Below are positions 35,301 through 48,200 of a stretch of DNA of 64,000 nucleotides, piece after piece; the stretch's first letter is position 1; each line of letters starts with the position of its first letter. Made by a program: the position numbers and the translations under genes. The notes under the pieces were generated by a model. It was not told the DNA's origin, did not search any database, and saw only the letters and a list, made by a program, of their open reading frames with translations. The stretch is from the NCBI GenBank assembly GCA_002104985.1, contig MCGO01000017.1, forward strand, positions 62,001 to 126,000, read 5' to 3'. The stretch is from Rhizoclosmatium globosum (taxonomy: Eukaryota > Chytridiomycota > Chytridiomycetes > Chytridiales > Chytriomycetaceae).

Positions 35301-35725
35301 AACGTGTGTGATCAAGTGGCGACAACGGAATAGCATGCATTAATCCGAGTCTGTATACTACATGTAAGAACGGAGGTGAGTTTTTTCGAGAGTGATTCGA
35401 TATTAAACGAAAATCAATAGTCGCGACAAATCTGATTGCACAATGTCCCTCCGGAAAGAAGTGCTGCAATAATTCGTGTGTGTCTCCTGAAAGTGCACAG
35501 TGTAATGGCTGTGCTGTGGCTTTGGACTACTCAACGGTTTGCACCAGTGCTGATTCATTCTCAATCTGCATGAAGAACCGTAAGTCTTGTGTCCAGAGTC
35601 TGAGCAACACTAAAATCGACATTTTATAAGAGCTTGGAAGCGTTCCAGAGAAATGTCCGAGCGGATTCAGGTGTTGTGGAAATTCATGTGTTGCAGCTGG
35701 GGATCCAGCGTGTGGAGGGCAATAA
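32317..35725 (+). CDS. secreted protein with about 14 tandem CBM19-like chitin-binding modules
   Basis: Exon after exon repeats one module: VC..V.D..IAC.S...F..C.NGG, an intron, then a Ser/Ala linker, SCP.GT.CC.N.C and a Pro/Cys spacer. Examples: VCSGVLDNNIACRS (32913), KCANIPDGHIVCTS (33138), VCASVTNGAYSCVN (33413), VCNGVSDSNIACTS (33632), FCVGIMNNNIACVS (33932), VCYGLPDNAIACSS (34579). The order of cysteines and the D-G-x-I-A-C and C-P-x-G-T-x-C elements fit chitin-binding module family 19, with an added CC pair. The N-terminus has a hydrophobic stretch in two frames (PHLLTALPPLLPL; STIAAFTTAQ), so the signal peptide is split by an indel. No catalytic domain is visible. It probably binds chitin at the wall or in the rhizoid matrix. 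Several indels; the stop at 35725 follows ACGGQ. Confidence 0.75.
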
Positions 35726-35794
35726 CATTCATAACAAATAGAAGTTAAATAAAGTACTTTTTGTTCAAACCGTTTGTTGAGAAGTTGTCCTCAA

Positions 35795-37160
35795 ATGTCA
35801 GTTGCTGCGAAGCCATTAGCACCTGTAATGCACTATTCTCCATCGAAATCAATGTGACTAACTTAAGTTCATTCAATTGATGGGAACACTAGTGTGACTA
35901 CAAGGTACACCCTAATTTAGCACCCGATCCATTTCACTCACACTTCCACCAACAAACAGACCGGACGAACCCTGGGCCAAGGAAGCTTCGCCGTTGTCAA
36001 AGAAGCCATCGTTCGTATCGCCCACAACCCTTCATCGATCCGCCTAACCACCCAATGAAACAACCTCCCTTTCCCCACCAGAAACTCTCAACCGGCGAGA
36101 AGTTTGCACTCAAAGTAATCAACAAGAAGCACATGAAAGGCCGCGAGCATCTTGTTCGAAACGAAGTTGGGATCCTTCAAAAGGTGTCAAAGGGACATAA
36201 CCACATTGTAACCTTGTACGAGTACTTTGAAACTCCGAATTCGCTGTACCTTGTCATGGATCTTTGTACTGGCGGGGAGCTGTTTGAGTGGATTATGGAG
36301 AAGGGTACGTTCTATGAGGAGGATGCGGCGGAGATCATTCGTACCGTTGTTGATTGTGTGGCTTACTTGCATGCTCAGAACGTTGTGCATAGAGATATTA
36401 AGGTGGGTATTTATATTTATTTTAAACTGAGTCTAATCGGTATGGTTGTAGCCAGAGAACCTGTTGTTTAGAAACAAAAACTCGTTGAGCGAGTTAATGA
36501 TTGCTGACTTTGGTCTCTCGAAAACGCTTGATCCTGAAAATACTGGACTCCTCTTGCAATCGACAGTTGGTACTCCAGGTTACATGGCGCCAGAGATCTT
36601 GAGACGTCAGGGCCACGGAAAGCCTGTTGATATGTGGGCTATTGGGGTCATGACCTACTTCCTGCTTTGTGGATACTTCCCTTTTGCCGTGTTGGGAAGT
36701 GAAGGCGCTGATTTCAGCAATGGTGTGGATCGCGTGTTGAGAGCCGATTTCGCTTTTGAACCAAAGGAATACTGGATGGATATTTCCCCTGATGGTATGA
36801 TTTCAATTGTTCAAATACCTAAGTATCCCACTTGCTAATCTTGCCCTTTTAGCCAAGGACTTTATTTCGAGGTTGATTCGCTTGAACCCCGACGAACGTA
36901 TGACTGCTGCAGACGCTCTTCAACATTCATGGATGGGTTTTGCTCCTATCCAAGGTCCAGATGGAGCCTCTGTCGGTGGGCGTATTCCAACTATCGATTT
37001 GCTTCCAAGTATTGGTCGCCAATTCTCAAAGAAAGCAAGTACTTTACGCAAAGGCGCAAGTGCCAAGACGAACCCAGATGTTGTTGTAGATAATGGAGTT
37101 CCTGTGTCTGTGGATGGAGGAATGGATGGTGTGGAATACGTGAACAAAGACGGGCCTTGA
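35795..37160 (+). CDS. CaMK1-type Ser/Thr protein kinase 1
   Basis: Calcium/calmodulin-dependent kinase I family. Six exons: 35795-35824 (MSVAAKPLAP), 35893-35904 (12-nt micro-exon, CDYK), 35960-36010 (TGRTLGQGSFAVVKEAI, the Gly-rich loop), 36082-36402, 36452-36794 and 36853-37160. Visible: the ATP-binding Lys in FALKVINKK, the Glu of helix C in VRNEVGIL, HRDIK-PENL catalytic loop, [16 protein letters not shown] and CGYFPF. The tail after the catalytic domain has PTIDLLPSIGRQFSKKAST, matching the DLLP plus basic segment before the calmodulin-binding helix of fungal Cmk1 kinases. Cytosolic; acts downstream of calcium signals. Tail-to-tail with paralogue 2. Confidence 0.92.
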
Positions 37161-37308
37161 TGGTCAACACACAATGATGTGTTTGTTCTGCATTTAATCA
37201 GTCGTAGTTTCAAATTTAAAAAGTAAACTTATCCTGTATTGTTATAACCACAAGAAATATAAGACGAAATACCCAACAAACGAAACACACTTAACCCCAA
37301 AAAGGAAA

Positions 37309-39191
37309 TCAACGAGTCAACACCATCAGATCTTTCTCATCCTTAGGGTGAACGCCCTCATCAACTTCCATCGGTGTCGTGCCAAGCCCGCTGGCGCTTC
37401 CAGTGCTTCCATGGTGAGAAAGACGGTTCGATGCAACAACAGTGTCCACAGCAGCTCTGAACTTTGTCTTTCCAGCAGTAACACGGCGCCTGACGTCTGG
37501 GAGCAAATCCTTGGTTGGAACACGAGTAGCTGGCATCTCAATCTGTCCTGGTGCGTATTCAAGAATCCATGGGTGGGTCAAAGCTTCAGCTGCAGTCATT
37601 CTCTTGGTTGGGTCAACAAGGATAGTTCTCTTGATAAAGTCTTGGGCTAGATTTCGATGCATAATAAATAAAACCACTGCGTTTTTGAATGCGACTCACC
37701 CTTCTCAGAGATATCCTGCCAGTATTCTTGTGGCTCGAACGCGTATCGACCGTTCAAGATTCTGTCCATGTCTTCTCTGCTTCCCTGACCATCGAAAGGT
37801 GTGTATCCACAGAGCAAAAAGTATGTCATGACACCGATAGACCACAAATCCACACTCTTTCCGTGACCAGTCTTCAAAATGACTTCAGGCGCCATGTATC
37901 CAGGTGTTCCACACAGAGTGCGGAGGTTGTTAAGCGCTTCGCCGTCGGAGATCTTTGAGAGACCAAAGTCAGCAATAACGAGGTCATTGGAATCCTTGGA
38001 TCTGAAGAGAAGGTTCTCGGGCTATTTTGTGAGTCAGCGGAGGTTAGAAAAGAATATTTCAAATCAAACAAGAGGAACCCACTTTGATGTCACGGTGAAC
38101 AATGTTTTTCGAGTGCAAGTAAACAACGGCTTCCAAAACTGTCTTGATGATTTCGGCAGCATCCTCTTCGAAGAATGATCCACGCTCGACGATACGGTCA
38201 AACAACTCCCCTCCAGTACACACTAAGTCGTACGATTAGCCTCTTGTTAAAGTGCCAATAATACAGTACTCACAGTCCATAACCAAATACACTGCATCCG
38301 AAAGACGCGATTTAAGTGACGGCAATTAGATTTGATGGCTTTGGGCGAAGAAGACTTACAGTTGTTTGGGGTTTCGAAATCTAACAGTGCAAAGCAATCA
38401 TTAGAAATCAATCAATGAAGACCTAAATAAAGACTTACAATCATGCAAGGTGACAATGTGGCTGTTTCCCTTTGAAACCTTCTTGAGGATCTCAATCTCA
38501 TTCAAGATCAAGTGCTCCCGTCCAGCCATCAATCTCTTGCTGATCACCTTGACAGCAAAGTGTTCGCCAGTGCTGATCTGGAAGTGGTCGTTTTTAGCCC
38601 AGATCCCCACTCCTCACTTTTGCCGCCCATTGATCCGTTCCCATCCAATCCGCCACCATCGACAAACAAGATCCAATAACACTTCGACACAAAGAAACTA
38701 GACGGGATTTGAATGTACCTTCTACAATAAAAGAAAAGAAAGGGTTTAGCAAACAAAAGCGGGGCTCTTAAAATGAAGCACTCACAACAGCCTCTTTGAC
38801 AGTCGCATAACTTCCTTGACCAAGTGTCTTTCCAGTCTAATTTAATGGTTTGTATTTAGACTATGGCATAGTAATGGGGAGAAAGGGTCCGCGGTGGTTC
38901 ATTTGATATGGGTTCTATCAGGCTTCTCGAACTCCGACATCGAAAGGCATAAAGGCGAAATCAGACAGCGGAGTATTGAAATCGTACCTTGTATTCGCAC
39001 TAATCGGAGATAAACAAGTAAGGTTGTATTAGGTTAGTGCATGATGCAAAACAAATAGACACTGAGGGAAAAGGGTATCTCTGCCTCAAGGGACTCCCTT
39101 GGTACCACAGTAACTTCAATCGCATATCAATGTTTCCAGTCTTTGGGAGGATCATTCAAATTGAAGGAGAACTCACAGGCGCCAAAGACAT
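37309..39191 (-). CDS. CaMK1-type Ser/Thr protein kinase 2
   Basis: Paralogue of kinase 1 on the other strand. Exon 1 is 39177-39191 (MSLAP), exon 2 is a 12-nt micro-exon 38988-38999 (CEYK), exon 3 is 38786-38836 ([17 protein letters not shown], 51 nt as in kinase 1), and exon 4 starts at 38577 with [16 protein letters not shown]. Later exons give [32 protein letters not shown] and [23 protein letters not shown]. The tail [24 protein letters not shown] followed by VVASNRL is a typical fungal Cmk1 autoinhibitory/calmodulin-binding segment. The Asp-rich end ([16 protein letters not shown]) is specific to this copy. Intron positions match kinase 1 in the first four exons. Confidence 0.92.
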
Positions 39192-39265
39192 TGTTGTGTG
39201 AGGCTTTTCGAGCGCAAAATCGAATGAACAAAATCAATGCGGCATAATCTTTTCATTTACTTCTC

Positions 39266-40437
<1,172 letters not shown>

Positions 40438-40618
40438 TTTAGTGTAAGATTATTTAACAACAAATAAATTAAGTACAACGGAATAGAAACGATTAGTTGA
40501 GCTGCATTTCATATGCTTTTCCAGGATCTGTCACTAATCTCTACCGAACCTAACATGTATTTTCGGACGACGTTCAAAACACATATTCTAAGTATTTTAT
40601 TGCCACAGTTACATGCAT

Positions 40619-41792
40619 TCAAGCACAAACAGATCCTTTACAAGTTGTGTTCTTTGGACACTTCTTTCCACACGCACCACAGTTATTGTTGTCTCCGACG
40701 TATCCACCATCAGCATTACAGAAGCACTGACCTTGGTCGCAGTATCCCTGACGGCCACACGCGTTTCCACAGACACCACAGTTGTTGTCATCTCCGAGCC
40801 AGCCGTTCTTTGAGCACTTTGACAAGTAGGAATCCAAAATTCCACCATACGACGATGGAAGACCAAGACATTGCGAAATGGTGCCAATATTGACGTTTGC
40901 AGTAGTGAGAATATCCAATACACGTGGAGCGACTGCCTCAGAGTAGGAGAATCCATCGTGTTCGAGAGAAATAACACTGCGGTACCCGTTTACTTGGGTT
41001 TGGAAGAGGGCAAGCAAATTGTCGACAGATTGTCCGCCCCATGGAAGTGCCCAATCCATGGAGTCCAATGACCAAACGATTGTTCTCAGGCCAAGCAAAA
41101 GCAATCTGAGGTGAAGGGTCAAAAAAACTATTTTTTCAAGGAACACTGTTGGTGTGTAATACCTTCAAAACATCGTCGTTGACAGCGTAGTATGGAGGAC
41201 GCCAGACAGTTGGAACGACTCCAATAATTTGCTTGATGATCTTGGCGGTATTCACAATTTCAGCAATTTGCTGGTCAAGAGTCAAAGAGGACATGGCAGG
41301 GTGGGACCAGGTGTCTAATATAACACAATGAGTACAATCAATAAGAATATATGTGCATTACGGATTCCAATCTGATGACCAGCGTCATAGACACGCTTCA
41401 AAACGTCAGGATGTGCCAATGCTTCTTCCAATCACCATGAAAGTTGCCGTTCTTGGCAGCCAAATGAGCGAGCAAATCGTCAGTGAATTCGCTGGGTCCG
41501 TCGTCATAACTACAATGCATGGTCAATATCAGATTTACCGTTAAATTAAAGCTTACGTCAGCCCCCAAAATGGGCTAGTACAAACACTGTCAAGTGCACC
41601 AGGCGAGGTGGAATTGAATTCTTTCAAAAGATCGGTAGACCATTGTTTGTTCACGGGTGGAACAGCCCATGGCGTGGGAGCCCACGTGAAGTTGAAGTGG
41701 AGAGGTTCAAGTTGGTCGCGGGCAGTACGGCCTGAATCCGCGATTGCCAATGTACTCAAGAAGCTAAGGGCGGCAACTGCTGCAACGAACAT
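40619..41792 (-). CDS. chitin deacetylase (CE4/NodB) with C-terminal Cys-rich repeats
   Basis: Secreted enzyme that removes acetyl groups from chitin in wall or cyst remodelling. A signal peptide (MFVAAVAALSFLSTLAIA) precedes the NodB domain. Motif 1 is SYDDGPSEFTDD; motif 2 is HTWSHPAMSSL, split by an intron after GHQIGI; motif 3 is WRPPYYAVND; motif 4 is WSLDSMDW. The metal-binding Asp and the two His are kept. The C-terminus has two Cys-rich units, GDDNNCGVCGNAC and GDNNNCGACGKKC, with GYCDQGQCFCN between them, of the Stig1-like type, where fungal enzymes often carry a CBM18 or a GPI signal. Indels near 41440 and 41080 break the frame. Confidence 0.88.
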
Positions 41793-42013
41793 GGCTTTTG
41801 TGGATGAATTTGAAAGCGTTGGGCCAATTTTAGCGCCTTATTAAGTGCACACGTTACAAGTGTCACATGATGGCACATGGACTATCGCGTGATGAATTCC
41901 GGTTGGAAAGCATCCATCGTGACGAAATTTGGATTGGAAAGCAAGAAACCAACAAAATTCTACAGTCACGAGTTTATCTTTTTGTGTCTCGAATTACCAC
42001 CAAACAACCCTTG

Positions 42014-45000
42014 TTACGAATTTTTGCTGACTAAGGCTTGAATAGCCCCAACAAACTCCCAGCCTTCTTCAATTGCATGAAAGTCAAGTAAACTATTGTC
42101 GCATCAACGCCCAGTTCGATCGAAGAACCCTGGTTCCATTATATTCGAGTTTGTTTGCTCTATTCATGGCTTTGAGATCAAGGCCGTAACTTATTGATGT
42201 ATCTAAAGTCGCCAGAAGATGATGTAAAGAGGAGAAAATGAGCATTTCGAGATTGGAAGAGAGATACAATGCCTCGACACCACCAACTAACGCCAAATGA
42301 CTTCATTAGACAAGTAACATCGAACTAATCAATCAAATTAGTTTGATAACGCTTAATTACCGTCCATACTTACACTTTGGGTTACTTTAGCTTTTGATGT
42401 CAAAGTTCCAACTGAAAACCCACTTGACATCAAATTTGATTTCATTATTTTCCGACTGCTGTGATAATTGGAGACTACTTTTACGTTTGAACTAGATTTT
42501 GAACCCAAGCCCACGACGAATCGAATTCAGTACGATATATGAGCAGTGCTTTGGAAACAGTTGCATTGAGAGTACAAAACTGGTTAGTAGCCATATAATC
42601 AGAGCTTGTCGAAAATCATTTTCTGCAGAGCTCTCAGAGTTAGCCGAGCCATGAATCAAGAGAGCTCCCATAGGAATTGCTAAACTCATTCCAGAAGAAG
42701 TCCGAATTCACTGTGTGATGATGCGATCTTTTGACTCTTGAACGTCAAGAGAATGATTCCAAATACTAACAACGACGAATATCCAATAATCGCCCATCCA
42801 GTATACACCCCAGCTTTCGCATTACGCTCGTAAATATACTGTAGTGAATATTCTGTTACGAGTCCTTCTATGGAGACAGTCGCCACAACTCGTTTTACCA
42901 CATGATAGATGAAACAGAAAGCCATACTGCCAAAAGAGATTGATCCAAAATCATAACTAATGCCATCGTTTCAGCCAAGTATTATCTGACATTTGAGATT
43001 TAGTGTACTTATATCCTGAGAATATCATCCAAACGCGGAGATTCTTGATGAGTATAGATGCAGTGACAAGACAAATGCAGTAGATTGCAACCAAATTTTA
43101 GTCTTGTATTTGATGGACGTTGGTGATCAAAGTAAAAGAAAATGGACGTGTAGGCTAAAATCGTACCCACACCCATAATTCCCAGAAATTTAGCAGACGC
43201 TGAGTGAATAATTGGGCTACTTTTAAACCAAGCAATCATGCAGAGAAAGATACTCGCAAAGACTAATCCAATTGCAGTCAATGACGTTAGTGTCGTTTTT
43301 TCCTTTTGGTTGATGATATCAGAGACAAAGGCAGGACCATCTGGAGGCGGACTGGCAGGTTCAAAAACTGGATTCGTTCCTGGAATATAAGAAAATTCCA
43401 GCGATGTAGGATCAATCCTTCCAAAGGCGACTGTATTTAAGTTTAACTAAACGCGAAACTTGGACAAATTCTACAAACCTGGTTGGAGATCCATATTCAG
43501 CATCCCGGCTGTTAAGGAACTTTATTATTGTGAGAAAACTATACATATTCAGGCTCTCACATTTGTACGTCCCCATTTGCAGTCAGCATGAATGGATCAA
43601 CGAATATTCCTTGATAGCCAGTATTTTGAAATAAGGTGTAATTCAGTAAATACTGTATAAAGCGAGATGATAGAAGGTGTGGCGTGAAGGTTGCATCTGA
43701 TTTTAAGAGCTGTCTTGTATTTTAGTAAATATGGAAGACGTATCTTTGGACATTACCTTGTCCATACCAGTCACCAAATTTCCTACGCAATCAAACATAG
43801 GCATAGCAATGGTAGTTGCAACAATGTTGTTTATCGTATTGCTAAAACGGTTAAGTTTTGAAACAACTTTCTAACTCAAACTCACTAGTCACCCACACCG
43901 TACTCTTCAACCAATTGACCCACCAATTGATTGAATAATAAGTTCATAGGACTTGTTGTAGTTGTATTTGTATAAAACACCACCATTCCTTTGGCATTCT
44001 GAGTGAAGTTTTTGCCGTACTTGGCTTCAATATTTCCGTTTGGCTCTGGTAAATTAACTGATAACCAAACAAAGTCTCTTCCAACGGCAGTTTTTTCCCT
44101 TATTTATGAATTTGTTAATCAGCAATAACTACTGATGGTCAGAGATACTTTGCCAGCCCAAGTAAATATCTGCTGTGGTATCAGCTCCTTCGCAAATGAC
44201 AATGTACCTCCAATTGAAAGTCGTTAAATGAATAAGTGCGATTTGCTGTCAAATGTACCTTGCATTGGCTCGCAGAAGGCTCTTTCCAATTTCATCAACA
44301 CTAGCGTCAGATTGGATTGAAGCAACAATTTCAATCTTGTGGCGTTTCAATGATTCAGCGATTGCCAAGCATACTGCTTTGGAACATTGATTAGAATTGC
44401 CAAATGATAAATGGACTCAACAGTTTGATCCGGACAAGCTGCGAGGCGATATCAAAGCAACGCGATTAACGTTCCAAAATAGAAGAAGTGATGAGAATAC
44501 TTCAAACTGAACGGTTAAAGGGACAGTTTGGGTGAAATAAGGATATCGAGTTTTATCCAACAAAATTGATGATGTTTGAGTTGCACCGCACAGCGGAATC
44601 TGTACTTATCGATAGAAGAAAAAATGTAATAGATGAAGAACCTTGTTGTATCCGTATACTTCTGCTGAAAAGACAGTCGATTCGCTGAAGAATTCACCAA
44701 CGACGGCAACAACATCTGGATGATTCTTGGCTATTTCCAAAGCTGTTGCAATCGTTTCACCTCCACCATAAGAATTGCTGTGATAATACGGCCGAAGTGG
44801 CCGCCAATTAATTGGCATAGTATTGAACCTTTTGATGTTAATTGTTGTGTTGGGCAAAATGTGGGGGCTATTGTTGATCAAAGAAATGGCAATTTCCGCT
44901 GCTGCCTGACCCCAAAAGAAGTACGACCTTAGTGTAGTAGTGTCAGACAGATCTGTCATATCCAAATTATCGTATCCTCCGACCACGAGAGAGTTTTCGT

Positions 45001-45174
45001 TTTTTTAAGCCTGCAGAATATTGTCAGAACACAGTATTCAAGATACGATATATACAATGTGTATGGTCCGACTAACGCAATAGTTATTGAAGTTGAGTTC
45101 TTCCACCTTCTCCAATCGTCAACGGACGCAACAGTCACGACTGCACCGAAGAGCTGAATCAGAATGGATCTCAT
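42014..45174 (-). CDS. GABA-B-like receptor C: ectodomain, 7TM, C-terminal PH-like tail
   Basis: A signal peptide (MRSILIQLFGAVVTVAS) is followed by STSITIALVGPYT, then EIAISLINNSPHILPNTT, ATALEIAKNHPDVVAVVGE and SAEVYGYNKV of the ligand-binding region (45170-43540). The linker GPPSGGG..PPPDGP near 43340 precedes the helices: LTAIGLVFASIFLCMIAWF, FLGIMGVGTILAYTSIFFYF, MAFCFIYHVVKRVV, WAIIGYSSLLVFGIILLTF and ALIIWLLTSFVLSMQLF. The C-terminal module ends NSLLDFHAIEEGWEFVGAI at 42014, after a frame change near 42095. Numerous introns of 50-80 nt. It is 110 bp downstream of receptor D in the same orientation. Ligand unknown. Confidence 0.85.
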
Positions 45175-45283
45175 TTTTTGTAGTCATGTTCATTGTTGAT
45201 GAGAGCCAAAGCCATTGTAAATCATTTCATTGTTGAATCACTTTGGAATGTAATTAATCATATGTATAAATCATGTATTTACG

Positions 45284-48200
45284 TCACATCATTTGCTCAA
45301 TCACTTGTCTGAGAGCTGCGACAAATTCCTCACCCTCCTTGACACTGAGAAAATCTATCAATACAAAGCGTTTCTGTATTAAAACCTCAACACGCAGCAA
45401 ATTATGGCCATCGCCTGTAACCTTGCATTCCGCTTTTTCAACACTGGTCTTTTGACACAGACTATGAGCCAGTGCTATATCATATTCGCAGCCTGAGGAG
45501 GAAGCAAAAAGTAGATGGGGCTTCTTGACTACTTTAACGAGCGATAGTACACCGCGATACCACCGTTTCACACCAAGTTGAGTTCTTTCTAGATACAAAA
45601 CGTCGAACTTGAATTAAGTATGTTAGCTGTAAAATATTCTCTTCTTGGAAAAAGTACTCACACTGGGGACGAATTTTGCTGAAGTATTTATCCCGCTCAC
45701 ATACGGCACTATTTTCGTCTTATTTTTTAATTCACTGCTGTGACTAGATTTCTGCCGACGATTGTTACTAGCCGTTTCCGAGAACTTCTGAAACCAAGAT
45801 GAATCTATTTCTGTTTGATAGATCAACACAGCTTTCGGATAAAATTGCATGAAAAGCGGGAAGCTGGTCATGAACCATATGATGGCTACTTGACGGAAAT
45901 CGTTTAAAGCTGTGCTTCCTGATCCGTCCGAGTCGTAAATCAGAAGTGTGCATATGGGAAGCATTACGCTTAGTCCAAGAAGTAGTCCAAATTCACTGTG
46001 AGATGATGCGATTTTTTGGCTATTGAATGTCAATATCACGATTCCAATTGCCAACATTGCGGAATAACCCCAAATCGCACAATACACATAAAAGGCGGGT
46101 CTCGATTCACATTCGTAAGAGTATTGTATCATATAATCTGTTGCAATATCTCCCTCTGTTTGTATCGAAATGTATCTCTTTGTCACACTGATTGATGAAA
46201 GCCCGAGCCAAATTGCTATCAGAATTTGATGTAAGACAACAACTGCCACCATAGGAACCATCCAAGTCCTATCCGACATTTGTGATTTCGTATACTTGGA
46301 ACCAGAATAAATCATCCATACGCGTAGATTCTTGATGAGTAACGACGATGAAACCATAACAAATGATGTGGCTTGAAGCCAGATCCTTGCCTTGTATTTA
46401 ACGCTAGATGGAACGTCAAAGTAAAGAAATATAGAAACAAAGGCGAGGATAGTGCCAAGTGCATTATACTCAGGAACTTGACCGACGCTGAATGAATCGC
46501 TCTGGTTTTTCGAAACCAAATGATCATAGCCAAAAAAGGACGGCAGAGGTGATGCCAATACACGCAAGAGCCTTCAAAATTTTCCCATGTAAACTCGACG
46601 CTGCAAGCACATCCACAATCTGATTTGGACCGTCAGGAGGCGGCATTGTTGAGTTGCCGTTGAAATTTAATTTCATTCCTGGATAATAACTGAATGTTCG
46701 GGTTTCCGAATCCATTTCACCAAATCCAACTGTTTTCGCTGTTAAATCAAGAGCTAAAAGGTTCAGAAGTGGGAGAGTTAAAACGTACAGTAATTTAACT
46801 CCTGGTCCAAAACTCCAGCCGTCATTGTGCTAAAAGAAAATGGATTTCAGACGCCTAAAAAATAGGTGATAAAAAAGAAATACGTTTGCACATCGCCATT
46901 ATCAGTCAGTTTGTAGGGGTCTAAATACACCCCATGGTATCCAACGTTTTGGAATAAAGTCGAATTCATATAAACTTGAAGTGAACGCGAGGCTAGAAGC
47001 TCTGGTTGGAACGTTTTCACCAACCGATCCATTCCCATGGTAAGAATTCCGATACAGTCGAATAAATATATGGCCATCGTATTTGACGCAATCGTATCAA
47101 TGAGGGCGCTGAAATCGAAAGCACTTTGGTGTTTGTTGAATCTCTGGCGTGGACAACTTACCTATCCGTTAAGTTATACATTTCTCCCATTTTATCTTTC
47201 CATCTTTTGTACAGAATATCTGATGCGTTTGTTGTCGTTGTGTTTGAGTAGAACACAACAATTCCTTTAGCATGTTCCATAAAGTCTTTGCCGTACTTGA
47301 CATCCGCATCTTCAGGTGGAGCCGGTATATTTACTGATAACCAAACAAATCCATCGCCAACTGCTACTTGCCTCCTAAATTTGGATTTTGAATTAATTAT
47401 TGTGTGTGATTGAGTGTAACTGTACTTCGCAAGTCCAAAGTAAACATCAGCTGTTCGGTCAGGGTTATCACAAAGAATAATATATCTGTTAGTTTGATTA
47501 AGAAGGCATAATATTATCGACAGAAAAAAAACTTAATACCTTGCATTCGAACGAACAAGAGCTTCTCCAATTTCATCCAAAGTTTCAGTACTCTCTATGA
47601 ACGCTACAATGTCCAATCCGTTTTCTTTCAAGTCTTTGGGAATCGCCGTGCACACTGTTAATGACGCTTTAATAAATCGGGATCGAAAATGAGTCTAGAC
47701 TAACTGTTTGTTCCGTAGGCTGTTCTTGGTGCTATGAAAGCAACGCGTTTAACGTTCCAAATCGGAGGAGGGAAGAAAAGGCTTCAAACTGGACGGTTAT
47801 GGGCAGAGTTTGAATGAAATATGGGTATCGTGATTTGTCCAGTAGGTGGGAGAACTTTGTGATCCGCCACATAGTGGTAGCTGATGTATTGATGTTAACA
47901 AAAATATCGCCAAAACAATTCAAAAAGCAAACCTTGTATTGCCCATAAACTGAAGCCGAAAAAAGCGTCGACTCGCTGAAGAGCTCCCCTACGGCTGCTA
48001 CAACATCTGGATGGTTGTTGGCTATTTCTAAAGCAGTTGCAATTGTATTGCCACCAGCAAATGTTCGAGGAGGAATATGGCTTCGACGGTATCCAATGCA
48101 GCGGTATAGTATTAAACGTTTAACTTTGATGGTCGTGTCCGGGAGAATGTTGGGATTCTCGTTTATCATTTCAATGGCTATTTCGGCTGCAGCCTGACCC

